Assembly (NCBI RefSeq): GCF_014596475.1
Contig: NZ_MECJ01000014.1
Coordinates: 52,409 to 116,408, forward strand
Origin: Streptomyces sp. CBMA152
GTDB lineage: Bacteria > Actinomycetota > Actinomycetes > Streptomycetales > Streptomycetaceae
Length of the DNA stretch: 64,000 nt
Reading direction: 5' to 3'
The notes under the pieces were generated by a model. It saw only the letters and a list, made by a program, of their open reading frames with translations, searched no databases and had not been told where the DNA came from. Made by a program: the position numbers and the translations under genes. Positions within the stretch are counted from its first letter, which is position 1; every line of letters starts with the position of its first letter. Shown here in pieces: positions 1-7,780 of this stretch.

Positions 1-104
1 TGCCGGGCCGGGCCCGCCGCGCCGACCTCACCCACGTCCTGTCGCTGAACGCGGCGTTCGGGGGCGTGAACGCCGCGCTCGTGCTCAAGCGGACCGCCGC
101 GTAG
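1..104 (+). CDS. beta-ketoacyl synthase, C-terminal end only (partial)
   Basis: The window opens inside this gene. The last 33 codons end with NAAFGGVNAALVLKR, the usual C-terminus of a condensing enzyme (KS fold), followed by TAA residues and a TAG stop. The catalytic Cys-His-His residues lie upstream of the window. It is followed 52 bases later by a second KS-like gene on the same strand, which suggests a type II polyketide operon. Whether this is KS-alpha or a chain-length-factor-type partner cannot be told from the fragment. Confidence 0.8.
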   Translation, partial: PGRARRADLTHVLSLNAAFGGVNAALVLKRTAA

Positions 105-156
105 GCGGGCCGCGCCGAGCGTCCCCGGTACCACCCCACCGAAAGGAACCACGCGC

Positions 157-858
157 ATGACCACCCTGCTCGCCCCGCCGCGCACGATCGCGGCAGCGGC
201 CTGCCGGGCGCCCTGGGGGCCTGCGGCCGCCGGACTGCCCGGCGCGGCACCGGCCGAACTGCCCGGCGTGCCCGGCTTCGTACTGTCCCGGTTCAACCCG
301 CTGATCGCCGACGTCGTCGTGGGCTGTCTCGGCGAGCCGGGCTCGGACGGCGACCTGACCGCGGGGGCCGGTGCGTCGACCGCGGTCGTCCTGGCCACCA
401 CGTACGGCGACACCACGACGTCGGATGTGGCGACCCAGCGCCTGGTCGCCGGCCAGGTGCACAGCCCACTGCTGTTCTTCCAGTCGGTGACCACCTCCAT
501 CCTGGGCCATCTGACCAAGCGGTACGGCGTCACGGGACCGCTCAGCTGCCTGTCGACGGGCAGCGAACCGGCCCTGGCCGCACTGGAGTTCGCGGATGTC
601 CTGCTCGACGACGAGGACATGTCACAGGTCCTGGTCGTCGGCGTCGAGACGGCGGCCAACGAGCGCGTCGACTGGGTGCGGGAACACGTCGGGACGGAAA
701 CCCTCTTCGGCCCGCTCCCGCACGGCGACGCCGCCGTGGCGCTGCTGCTGCGCGCCGACCGGCCCCATGAGGCGGTCGGCGCGCGCCTGTCCACCGACCG
801 GTGGCCCCCGTACGGCTGGCTGTCGCCACTCGCCGAACTGGCCGCACCGCACATGTAG
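157..858 (+). CDS. short ketosynthase-like (beta-ketoacyl synthase-related) protein
   Basis: This 233-residue protein resembles only the N-terminal half of a condensing enzyme. The segment around residues 127-165 (GPLSCLSTGSEPALAALEFA followed by LVVGVE) aligns with the KS nucleophile region, with Cys131 at or near the cysteine position. The C-terminal half with the two catalytic histidines is absent. Similar short KS-like proteins occur in aryl-polyene and manumycin-type type II PKS clusters. AAAGGA at a good distance supports the ATG. It follows a KS gene and precedes an LLM monooxygenase, so a role in polyene chain building is inferred. It may be a structural partner rather than an enzyme. 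Confidence 0.65.
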   Translation: MTTLLAPPRTIAAAACRAPWGPAAAGLPGAAPAELPGVPGFVLSRFNPLIADVVVGCLGEPGSDGDLTAGAGASTAVVLATTYGDTTTSDVATQRLVAGQVHSPLLFFQSVTTSILGHLTKRYGVTGPLSCLSTGSEPALAALEFADVLLDDEDMSQVLVVGVETAANERVDWVREHVGTETLFGPLPHGDAAVALLLRADRPHEAVGARLSTDRWPPYGWLSPLAELAAPHM

Positions 859-899
859 TTCCCCCCCATGACCCGTCCATGACGTATGAGGAGCCCGCA

Positions 900-2015
900 T
901 TGAACCGCATCAGCCGGATGGACTTCGGCGCCTTCCTCTCCCCTCTGCACCCGCTCGGCGAGGACCCGGCCCTGACCCTGTGGCGCGACCTGGAGCTGGC
1001 CCAGTGGCTCGATGAGCTCGGGTTCGCCGAACTGTGGGTCGGTGAGCACCACTCGGCAGGCTGGGGCACGGTCAGTTCGCCCGAGCTGTTCATCGCCACG
1101 GCAGCCGAGCGGACCCGGCACATCCGGTTCGGCACGGGTGTGGTGAGCCTGCCGTACCACCACCCGTACATGGTCGCGTCCCGCGCCGTGCAGCTGGACC
1201 AGCTGACCCGGGGGCGCCTCACCCTCGGCGTCGGCGCCGGGTCGATCCCCGTCGACATGCACCTTCTGGGCATCGACCCGGCGGACACCCGTCGCCGTAC
1301 CGCCGAGTCGCTGGAGGTGATCCTGCAGCTCCTTCAGGGCGAGAAGCCGGTCACGCGGCGCACCGACTGGTTCGAACTCCACGACGCGCGGCTGCAGTTG
1401 CGTCCCTATGCGGCCGCCGGACTGCCGCTGGCGGTGTCCAGTGCCACCTCGCCGTTCGGCATGCGCCTTGCCGGGCAGCACGGCATCACGCCGATCTCGT
1501 TCGGGGTGCCGCCGCGGCCCGGCAGCCAGATCGGCGACCTGGTCGGCCAGTGGCGGCACGCGGAGGAGGCGGCGGCCGAGCACGGGCGGACCGTCGACCG
1601 CGCCGACTGGCGGGTGAGCCTGGCCGTGCAAGTGTCGGAGAGCCGCGCCCAGGCGCTGGACGAGATAGTCGACGGCTGGATGCGCTACCGCAACGAGTAC
1701 TGGTCGATGCTCGGGGCGCCCCCGGTGCACTCGGCCGCCGAGGCCCGCAAGGCCCTGGAAGAGGCGATCGAGAGGCGATCGGTGATCATCGGATCGCCGG
1801 ACGACTGTGTGCGGGCCATCAACGACATCCAGGACATCGTCGGCGGCTTCGGCCGGCTCCTGGTCACCGTCATGGACTGGGCGGGGCGCGAGCAGATGAA
1901 GCGGAGCTTCGAACTCCTGGCCCGCTTCGTGCGCCCCCACTTCACCGGGGCCCTCGACGGCGTCACCGATTCCGCGGCGTGGGCGACGGAACTGGCGGCC
2001 ACGTTCCGCGGATAG
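900..2015 (+). CDS. LLM-class flavin-dependent monooxygenase
   Basis: This is a luciferase-like (bacterial luciferase/alkanesulfonate monooxygenase) TIM-barrel protein of about 371 residues. Family features seen are FGAFLSP near the N-terminus, ELWVGEHH, FGTGVVSLPYHHP, and RGRLTLGVGAG. It would use reduced FMN or FAD supplied by a partner reductase; the flavin reductase at 2875-3411 is an obvious candidate. I chose the TTG at 900 because GAGGAG lies seven bases upstream; an ATG at 879 is also in frame but lacks a ribosome binding site. In manumycin-type clusters such enzymes oxidise the core; that role here is inferred. Confidence 0.82.
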   Translation: MNRISRMDFGAFLSPLHPLGEDPALTLWRDLELAQWLDELGFAELWVGEHHSAGWGTVSSPELFIATAAERTRHIRFGTGVVSLPYHHPYMVASRAVQLDQLTRGRLTLGVGAGSIPVDMHLLGIDPADTRRRTAESLEVILQLLQGEKPVTRRTDWFELHDARLQLRPYAAAGLPLAVSSATSPFGMRLAGQHGITPISFGVPPRPGSQIGDLVGQWRHAEEAAAEHGRTVDRADWRVSLAVQVSESRAQALDEIVDGWMRYRNEYWSMLGAPPVHSAAEARKALEEAIERRSVIIGSPDDCVRAINDIQDIVGGFGRLLVTVMDWAGREQMKRSFELLARFVRPHFTGALDGVTDSAAWATELAATFRG

Positions 2016-2043
2016 GGCGCCGTACGGGGCGCGCTCGCACACC

Positions 2044-2090
2044 GAAGTGCTCGGTTGCCGAAGGGATCCCCTTCGGCAACCGAGCACTTC
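2044..2090. terminator. bidirectional terminator hairpin
   Basis: A perfect 22-base-pair inverted repeat with a three-base loop (ATC) lies between the convergent ends of the LLM monooxygenase (+) and FabG (-). It is exceptionally long and perfect and should end transcription in both directions. Confidence 0.85.
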
Positions 2091-2134
2091 CGAGCTTCCC
2101 GCCATCGGTCAACTGCCGGGCGGAAAGGGCGAGT

Positions 2135-2839
2135 TCAGTGCCCCATGCCCAGTCCCCCGTCGACGGGGACGACCGCTCCGGTGACATAGGACGCCCCGGG
2201 CGACGCCAGCCACACCACCGCGGACGCCACCTCGGCGGGGTCGGCGATCCGGCCGAGCGGCACGTCACCGGTCATCCGGGCGCGCCGTTCCTCGGACAGC
2301 TTCGCGGTCATGTCGGTCTCCACCAGGCCGGGGGCGACCACGTTGACCGTGATGCCGCGCGAGCCCAGCTCACGGGCCAGGGACCGGGCGAGGCCCACGA
2401 GAGCGGCCTTGCTCGCCGCGTAGTTGGCCTGTCCCTCGGAGCCGCGCAGCCCCGCGACCGAGGAGATCAGCACGATCCGCCCCTGCCGTTTGCGCAGCAT
2501 TGCGGCCGCGGCCCGTCTGCTGGTGCGGAAGGCGCCGCCGAGGTTGGTCTCCAGAACCTTGAAGAACTGCGGATCGGTCATCCGCAGCAGCAGCTTGTCG
2601 TCGGTGATGCCGGCGTTCGACACCAGGACATCGACGGGCCCCTGCACCCGCTCCACCTCGTCGAACGCCCGGGCCACCTGCTCGGAGTCGGTGATGTCGC
2701 AGGACACCCCCCACAGCCCCTCGGGCACCCCCGAGCCCCGGTGCGTGACCGCCACCGCATCCCCCTGCGCCTGGAAGGCACGGGCGATGGCCAGGCCGAT
2801 GCCCCGGTTTCCGCCCGTGACGAGTACCGATCGCGTCAT
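2135..2839 (-). CDS. fabG: 3-oxoacyl-ACP reductase, FabG-type SDR
   Basis: A classical 234-residue short-chain dehydrogenase. It has the Rossmann motif TGGNRGIG at 8-15, NAG at 75-77, and the tetrad Asn99, Ser127, Tyr140 and Lys144 (YAASK). This is the full family length, with the PVDGGLGMGH C-terminus typical of FabG. It should reduce beta-ketoacyl-ACP during polyene assembly using NADPH. It is last in a minus-strand run with flavin reductase, thioesterase, TetR and LuxR genes. A deleted copy of a close relative lies at 14852-15193. Confidence 0.9.
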   Translation of the reverse strand: MTRSVLVTGGNRGIGLAIARAFQAQGDAVAVTHRGSGVPEGLWGVSCDITDSEQVARAFDEVERVQGPVDVLVSNAGITDDKLLLRMTDPQFFKVLETNLGGAFRTSRRAAAAMLRKRQGRIVLISSVAGLRGSEGQANYAASKAALVGLARSLARELGSRGITVNVVAPGLVETDMTAKLSEERRARMTGDVPLGRIADPAEVASAVVWLASPGASYVTGAVVPVDGGLGMGH

Positions 2840-2874
2840 TCAACACACCTCACTTGGACGGGGATCGACAGGGT

Positions 2875-3411
2875 TCAGGCACGCAGGCCGGTGTAGGCAC
2901 CGCGGTGGTAGACAAGCGGCGGCCGCACCGGGTCCGCCACCCTCAGGGCGCGCACCAGGCCCAGGTAGAGGACGTGGTCACCGCCCGGGTAGCGGTGCTC
3001 GGTGGTGCACTCCAGGGACACCAGGGCCTCGGGCACCAGCAGATGGCCGCCCTGCCCGACGACGGCGGAGCCGAGCAGGCGCTGCGCGGCGAGCCCGCTG
3101 GGCCGGTCGCGCGTCGCGAACCGCCGGGAGAGCTCGTGCTGGTCCTGGGAGAGGATGTTGACCCCGAAGCCGCCCGCACCGTCGATGGCCGCCACCAGAC
3201 GGCCCCCGGCGTTGACGCTCACCAGGACGAGAATCGGGTCGAGGGAGATCGAGGTGACCGAACTGGCGGTCATCGCCTCGGTGTCGGCCCCCTGGCCGAC
3301 GGTGATGACGGCGATGCCGGTGGGGAACAGGCCCATGGCCTCCTTGAACGCCTCCGGGGCGGGACCGTCCGGGACAGTGGTGCCCTCCACCCGTGCCGTT
3401 TGCGTAGCCAT
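2875..3411 (-). CDS. flavin reductase family protein
   Basis: A 178-residue FMN/FAD reductase of the HpaC/FRP type. The N-terminal stretch AMGLFPTGIAVITV, then MTASSVTSISLDPILVLVSV, NILSQDQHELSRRFA, and the C-terminal PLVYHRGAY are family hallmarks. GAGGAG is spaced well before the ATG at 3411. It probably supplies reduced flavin to the LLM monooxygenase at 900-2015. It is 35 bases upstream of fabG and 26 bases downstream of the thioesterase gene, so all three are probably co-transcribed. Confidence 0.85.
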   Translation of the reverse strand: MATQTARVEGTTVPDGPAPEAFKEAMGLFPTGIAVITVGQGADTEAMTASSVTSISLDPILVLVSVNAGGRLVAAIDGAGGFGVNILSQDQHELSRRFATRDRPSGLAAQRLLGSAVVGQGGHLLVPEALVSLECTTEHRYPGGDHVLYLGLVRALRVADPVRPPLVYHRGAYTGLRA

Positions 3412-3437
3412 CGCTCCTCTTCTCCTTAGGGCGTGCG

Positions 3438-3899
3438 TCAGCGCTTGTGCACCAGGCAGGTCAGACGGGCCGTGCAGGTGGGCCGCCCCTTGTCGTCGGT
3501 GATCTCGATCTGGTACGTCGCCACGCTGCTGCCGAGGTGCAGGGGCGTGCAGACCCCGGTGACCAGCCCCGAGCGCGCCGATCGGTGGTGGGTGCAGGAC
3601 AGTTCGAGTCCCGCCACCGCTCCGCGCGGCGCCACCCACAGGCTGGCCGCGACCGAGCCGAGCGTCTCCGCGAGCACCGCGTTCGCGCCGCCGTGCAGCC
3701 ATCCGTAGGGCTGCATGTTGCCCCGCACCGGCATCGTCGCGACCACCCGCTCGGGCTCGGCCGAGACGACCTCGATGCCCATCCGCGCGGCCAGTTGCTC
3801 GTCGGCCAGCTCCGCGGGCGCGGACAGCATGCTGCCGCGCACGGGCGAGTCCTGCGCCGCCGTGCCGGACGCGTCGACCGCCAGACGATTGCTCCCCAT
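3438..3899 (-). CDS. PaaI-type hotdog-fold thioesterase
   Basis: A 153-residue hotdog protein. The signature is MQPYGWLHGGANAVLAETLGS near residues 63-83, followed by GLELSCTHHRSAR and VATYQIEITDDKGRPTCTARLTCLV. It would hydrolyse acyl thioesters, possibly releasing or editing chains in the neighbouring PKS. The ATG at 3899 is preceded by AAGGA. It sits between the TetR and flavin reductase genes on the same strand; the 205-base gap to TetR holds a terminator, so it may have its own promoter. Confidence 0.85.
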   Translation of the reverse strand: MGSNRLAVDASGTAAQDSPVRGSMLSAPAELADEQLAARMGIEVVSAEPERVVATMPVRGNMQPYGWLHGGANAVLAETLGSVAASLWVAPRGAVAGLELSCTHHRSARSGLVTGVCTPLHLGSSVATYQIEITDDKGRPTCTARLTCLVHKR

Positions 3900-4043
3900 G
3901 AATCCTTCTCCCGGGTGTGGTGGTGCGCACCTGCGTCGCCTCGGCTGCGCACGCCCACGATCCCGGTACGGGCGCGGCGGGCCAAGGCCCCCACGAGCTG
4001 GCCGTTCGGGCAGGTGACACGGCCCCGGCGGCGGACAGCACGG

Positions 4044-4082
4044 CAGGAGGCCCGCCGCGTACCTTCCGCGGCGGGCCTCCTG
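4044..4082. terminator. terminator hairpin after the TetR gene
   Basis: A 16-base-pair perfect GC-rich stem with a 7-base loop lies 22 bases beyond the TetR stop codon, before the thioesterase gene on the same strand. It probably isolates the regulatory genes from the biosynthetic genes. Confidence 0.75.
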
Positions 4083-4104
4083 CTGTGCGCTGTTCCCGGT
4101 TCTC

Positions 4105-4731
4105 CTACGGGGCGGGGCGCCCGACCATGTGCAGCCCCCGCCACGCGTGCTCCGCTGCCTCCTCGGCGGACAGCTGCTGCGGCTGGAACAGCCAGCAGCT
4201 GACCAGGCCGATGAACGCCCCGGCCGAGCAGTGCGCCCGCAGCTCGACGCCCGCCTCGTCGGGCCTGCCGACCCCGGCGTCCGCCAACTGGCCCGCGACC
4301 TGCTCGGCGAGGAGCTGGCGCAGCCGGCTGACGAAGCGGGCGGACCCGCAAGGCCCGAGCATCCGCCGGTACAGCGTGATGTCGCCCTCGATGTGGCGGA
4401 ACATGTCGACGAACTCCCCCGGCATGGCGGCCGGGAGCACGACCAGCGGGCAGCGGGCGGCCAGGCCAACCAGTTTGGCGAGTTCGTCCTCCATCGCGTC
4501 GAGCATCAGCTCGTCCAGGTCGCGGTAGTGCTGGTACACCGTGGCCCGGTTGATCGTCGCCCGCTCGGCCACGTGCGCGATGGTGATGGTCTGCAGTTCC
4601 TGCTCGGCCGCGAGCTCCAGGGCGGCGGCCCGCAGGAGCCCGCGGGTGCGCAGGATCCGGGGATCGACGCGCCGCTGCGCGGACTGTGCGGACCCTGCGG
4701 GCTGTGCCGTCTTCGCGGTCGATGCGGACAT
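4105..4731 (-). CDS. TetR/AcrR-family regulator
   Basis: This 208-residue protein has a TetR-type HTH at about 32-75 (RTRGLLRAAALELAAEQ, then ITIAHVAERATINRATVYQHY) and a divergent C-terminal ligand domain containing HCSAGAFIGLVSCWL. The N-terminus is Ala/Gln-rich before the HTH. It lies 19 bases downstream of the LuxR-type regulator, so the two are probably one operon. It probably controls nearby biosynthetic genes in response to a small molecule; no operator could be assigned. Confidence 0.85.
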   Translation of the reverse strand: MSASTAKTAQPAGSAQSAQRRVDPRILRTRGLLRAAALELAAEQELQTITIAHVAERATINRATVYQHYRDLDELMLDAMEDELAKLVGLAARCPLVVLPAAMPGEFVDMFRHIEGDITLYRRMLGPCGSARFVSRLRQLLAEQVAGQLADAGVGRPDEAGVELRAHCSAGAFIGLVSCWLFQPQQLSAEEAAEHAWRGLHMVGRPAP

Positions 4732-4750
4732 CGCTCCAGGCTACCCCACC

Positions 4751-5443
4751 CTAGGCGACATGTGTCGTGAAGTGGCCGCCGGTGCCGGGGCCCTGTCCGA
4801 CGCCGGAGAGCAGTCCGTCCTCCATCGCCCGGACCACGGCGAGCGTCCGGTTGGGACAGTTCAGCTTGGCCAGCACATTGCCGACCAGGCGCTTGACTCC
4901 GTGCTCGGAGATCTGCAGCCGCCGGGCGGCCTGCTTGTTGCTCAGGCCCTCGGCCACCAGGTGGAGCACCTCCAGCTCACGGGGCGTGAGCACCGTGCCG
5001 GGCGGGCCCCAGGGCCGCACATCGGCGGGCGCCGGCTGGGCCTGGCGCAGCACCCTGCGCACGAGCGTGGCCGACACATAGAACTTGTCGGCCAGGATGT
5101 CGGCCACGGCATCGGCGAAGACCCTCGGGGTCAGCCCCGACCAGTCGACCAGCGCGTGGACACAGGAGTGGGTGCTCTGCGGCAGGTCGACCCCGTCCGC
5201 CCCGTCGACGAGGAGCAGCAGTCGTACACCGCGGGCGCCGAGGTTCTCCGCCAGCGCGAGGGTCTGCTCCGTGGCCAGTTCCGCCGCCGAGGTGACGACC
5301 AGGTCGAACGGAACCGCACCGTCCTGGAAGGCATGGCTCCCCTCACCGAAACTTGGGATGACGTGCACACTGTCGAGCTGACGGAGCATGCCTTCGACGC
5401 CATATCTGCTGACCTCGTTCTCCAGAATCAGCGCGATCCTCAC
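4751..5443 (-). CDS. LuxR-family DNA-binding response regulator
   Basis: Roughly 230 residues, with a degenerate receiver-like N-terminal domain (RIALILENEVSRYGVEGML) and a C-terminal LuxR HTH (LTPRELEVLHLVAEGLSNKQAARRLQISEHGVKRL). No clear phosphoacceptor Asp constellation is seen, so it may act without phosphorylation. I prefer the GTG at 5443, just after the PPTase stop; GTG 5470 and TTG 5488 are also in frame and would overlap the PPTase. It is a likely pathway-specific activator of the adjoining polyene cluster. Confidence 0.78.
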   Translation of the reverse strand: MRIALILENEVSRYGVEGMLRQLDSVHVIPSFGEGSHAFQDGAVPFDLVVTSAAELATEQTLALAENLGARGVRLLLLVDGADGVDLPQSTHSCVHALVDWSGLTPRVFADAVADILADKFYVSATLVRRVLRQAQPAPADVRPWGPPGTVLTPRELEVLHLVAEGLSNKQAARRLQISEHGVKRLVGNVLAKLNCPNRTLAVVRAMEDGLLSGVGQGPGTGGHFTTHVA

Positions 5444-5450
5444 GTCACTC

Positions 5451-6179
5451 TCAATCGACTGGATGAACACCTTTGCACTCTCCCCCAACGAACACTAGAT
5501 CCTTTTCCGAATCCTGCACGGCCAGCGCCGAAGAATATCCGGCAACAGTCGGCAGGTCCATCACGAGCCAGGAATTTATCCCGCACTCGGGTACCCTGTG
5601 AGAGACTCTGGAAACGAGCGAATCCGGCCCCACTTCCACCTTTCTCAAATCACCTTCGATACCAATTCCGCTCGCCTTCACAACGGCTTCTTTTCGAGTC
5701 CAGCACCGCATGAACTCCCTGTCGCGGTGCTCGGTCGGCACCCCGTCCAAGTAGCTCCGCTCGCCCCTGCTGAGCACGGCAGGCGCGAGCGTCCCGAAGC
5801 TCGCCCGCCGCACCCGCTCCAGGTCGACTCCTATCCGCACCCCGTCGACGGCGGCACACAGCCACCGCGGGCCGGACCTGGACAGGCTGAACTCCCAGGT
5901 GGTCTCTGGATACTGGACATAGGGTCGGCCATGCGCGGCGCGCCCGCAGCCGGGACACGGAAGGCGGCCGAACCGGATCTCTTCCGGGCCGACACCGATC
6001 ACCCCTGCGAGACGACGGCGTATTTCGGCATGCGCCCTGCCGAAATACGCGGCGCGCACCCGGTCGCGGAATGCGGTGAACCTCCGCCGTTCCTCCGCCG
6101 ACAGAATGTCGAGGTCCGCCGTTTCAATAATCCCCGCGGACCGCCCCGACCACGACCAGACTTCTATGCCGCCAGTCAC
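5451..6179 (-). CDS. 4'-phosphopantetheinyl transferase (Sfp type)
   Basis: A 242-residue Sfp/Gsp-type PPTase. It shows RIGVDLERV (the Mg/CoA-binding GxDxE motif) and CWTRKEAVVKASG (WxxKEAxxK). A cysteine-containing segment CPGCGRAAHGRPYV precedes the core. It transfers phosphopantetheine from CoA to carrier proteins, here presumably the ACPs of the PKS upstream of the window. It starts the minus-strand regulatory run (PPTase, LuxR, TetR). A 295-base divergent intergenic region separates it from the FAD monooxygenase. Confidence 0.88.
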   Translation of the reverse strand: MTGGIEVWSWSGRSAGIIETADLDILSAEERRRFTAFRDRVRAAYFGRAHAEIRRRLAGVIGVGPEEIRFGRLPCPGCGRAAHGRPYVQYPETTWEFSLSRSGPRWLCAAVDGVRIGVDLERVRRASFGTLAPAVLSRGERSYLDGVPTEHRDREFMRCWTRKEAVVKASGIGIEGDLRKVEVGPDSLVSRVSHRVPECGINSWLVMDLPTVAGYSSALAVQDSEKDLVFVGGECKGVHPVD

Positions 6180-6474
6180 GGAAACAATCTCCCCGAATTC
6201 CTGGTCGAGGCCTGCCCGAAATCATTCGCCATTGAAATGATCCGTAGCCCCGCTTCCGCCGACCCATCGAACACGAGTCCGCTGTATTTTCTCTGTAATT
6301 TAAACTTTGCTTACAGCCTGCAGGTTCCGGGAACGGCCGCCCTGCCCGTCCGGCGTACCCGTGCGGGCTGCCCGCACGGTTCCCTGAAGGTGCTGGCCCG
6401 GCGAGCACACGGGCGCCGCACCGGCGCCGCGAGGATGCCACTGACCGCATTCGGCGCCAGCAGGAGGAGCGACA
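6180..6474. promoter_or_regulatory. divergent promoter region between PPTase and FAD monooxygenase
   Basis: A 295-base gap between divergently transcribed genes. The PPTase-proximal half is less GC-rich than the surroundings (ATTTTCTCTGTAATTTAAAC around 6287-6305), as expected for promoters. GCAGGAGGAG precedes the GTG at 6475. No confident -10/-35 pair could be assigned. Confidence 0.45.
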
Positions 6475-7725
6475 GTGACCACGCACGTCCCACCGAACGG
6501 GCCCGAAATCCCGCCCGGCACAGCCGAGTTCGACGCCGATGTGGTCGTGGCGGGGGCCGGCGCGAGCGCGCTGTTCGCCGCGTTGCGCTGTGCGCGCCTC
6601 GGCCAGTCGGTCGTCCTGGTCTCGCCCCGGGAGGAGTTCGAACCGGCCGGCACCGGCATCTCGCCACTGCTCGCCCCGCCGACGCTCGCCCTGCTCGCCG
6701 CGGACGGCATCGACGCCGAACTCACCGAGGCCGGCCAACGCGTCCTGGGCGTCGACGACCACGGCAGCGCGGGCCTGCTGTCCAGCTGGCGCTACACCGA
6801 CCACGTCGGCGTCGCCCGGCCGCACGGCCTGACCGTCCCGACCGGCACCCTGGTCCAGGCGGCACTCGCCCAACTGCGCGCCGAGCCCCGCGTACGGATC
6901 AGGACCGCGGAGAGCGTCCTCGCGGTCGACCAGGACGAGTTGGCGGTGCAGCTCACCGTCGGCCGCCCGGGCACCGCGGACGCGGACCCGGCCGCCACCG
7001 CCCGCATCCGGGCCCGTTACGCGGTGGCCGCCGAGGGCCGCGGCTCGGCACTGCGCGACCTGGTCGGGATCGAGCTCGACGTGTCGCACTTCGACCGGCC
7101 CGCATGGCTGCTCGTCACGCCCGCGGTGCCGGACCGCGACCCGGTCCTCCTCGTACGGCACCAGGCGCCGAGCGCGCTGTTCACCATCCCGATACCGCCC
7201 GCGTCCCTCGCCGTGGTCTGGTCCCCGGACCAGGAAGGAGCGTCACAGCTCACGGCCGACGGGGCGGGTCCGGACGCGGCCATCACCCAATTGGCGCACG
7301 TGGACGCCGAGTTGGCGGCATGGATGGACAAGGCGCGGGAGCGGGTCTCACCGCTGATCCGGCTGAACTTCTCGCTGTGGCGGGCGAAGTCCTGGCGCGC
7401 CGGCCGGGTACTGCTGCTCGGCGAGAGCGCACACGGCCTGCACACACTCGGCGGCCAGGGCCTCAACCAGTCGCTGCAGAGCGGCGCTTCACTGGCCGCG
7501 GCCGTGCACGACGCGCTCTCCTCCGGTGACGCCGAACGGATCGGGGCGTACGAGCGCATCCGCCGCCCGCACGTCGAGCAGTTGCAGGACTTCCAGTGGA
7601 ATCTGCAGGCGCTGCGCTCCTACAGCGCGGCCCCGCCCGAACGCGGCGCGCACGAGGACTTCATCGAGGTCATGACCCGCCTGCAGCCCGAACTCGCCGC
7701 ACAGCTGGCGGCGCACCGGCCGTAG
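6475..7725 (+). CDS. FAD-dependent monooxygenase (PHBH-like)
   Basis: A 416-residue class A flavoprotein monooxygenase. The Rossmann motif VVVAGAGASALFAALRCARLG starts near residue 22, and the second FAD motif near residue 305 reads LLLGESAHGLHTLGGQGLNQ, with GES where GDA is usual. A very good ribosome binding site (AGGAGG) precedes the GTG start. In asukamycin-type clusters FAD monooxygenases oxidise the mC7N core or its polyene; that specific role here is inferred. It ends at a strong terminator that it shares with the convergent CoA-ligase gene. Confidence 0.85.
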   Translation: MTTHVPPNGPEIPPGTAEFDADVVVAGAGASALFAALRCARLGQSVVLVSPREEFEPAGTGISPLLAPPTLALLAADGIDAELTEAGQRVLGVDDHGSAGLLSSWRYTDHVGVARPHGLTVPTGTLVQAALAQLRAEPRVRIRTAESVLAVDQDELAVQLTVGRPGTADADPAATARIRARYAVAAEGRGSALRDLVGIELDVSHFDRPAWLLVTPAVPDRDPVLLVRHQAPSALFTIPIPPASLAVVWSPDQEGASQLTADGAGPDAAITQLAHVDAELAAWMDKARERVSPLIRLNFSLWRAKSWRAGRVLLLGESAHGLHTLGGQGLNQSLQSGASLAAAVHDALSSGDAERIGAYERIRRPHVEQLQDFQWNLQALRSYSAAPPERGAHEDFIEVMTRLQPELAAQLAAHRP

Positions 7726-7731
7726 CACCAC

Positions 7732-7768
7732 GTGTTCCCCTGCCGCGTCCGGCGCGGCAGGGGAACAC
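7732..7768. terminator. bidirectional terminator hairpin
   Basis: A 16-base-pair perfect inverted repeat with a 5-base loop lies six bases beyond the stop of the FAD monooxygenase (+), and the convergent acyl-CoA ligase (-) ends at 7781. Confidence 0.82.
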
Positions 7769-7780
7769 GGCACGGTGGCA

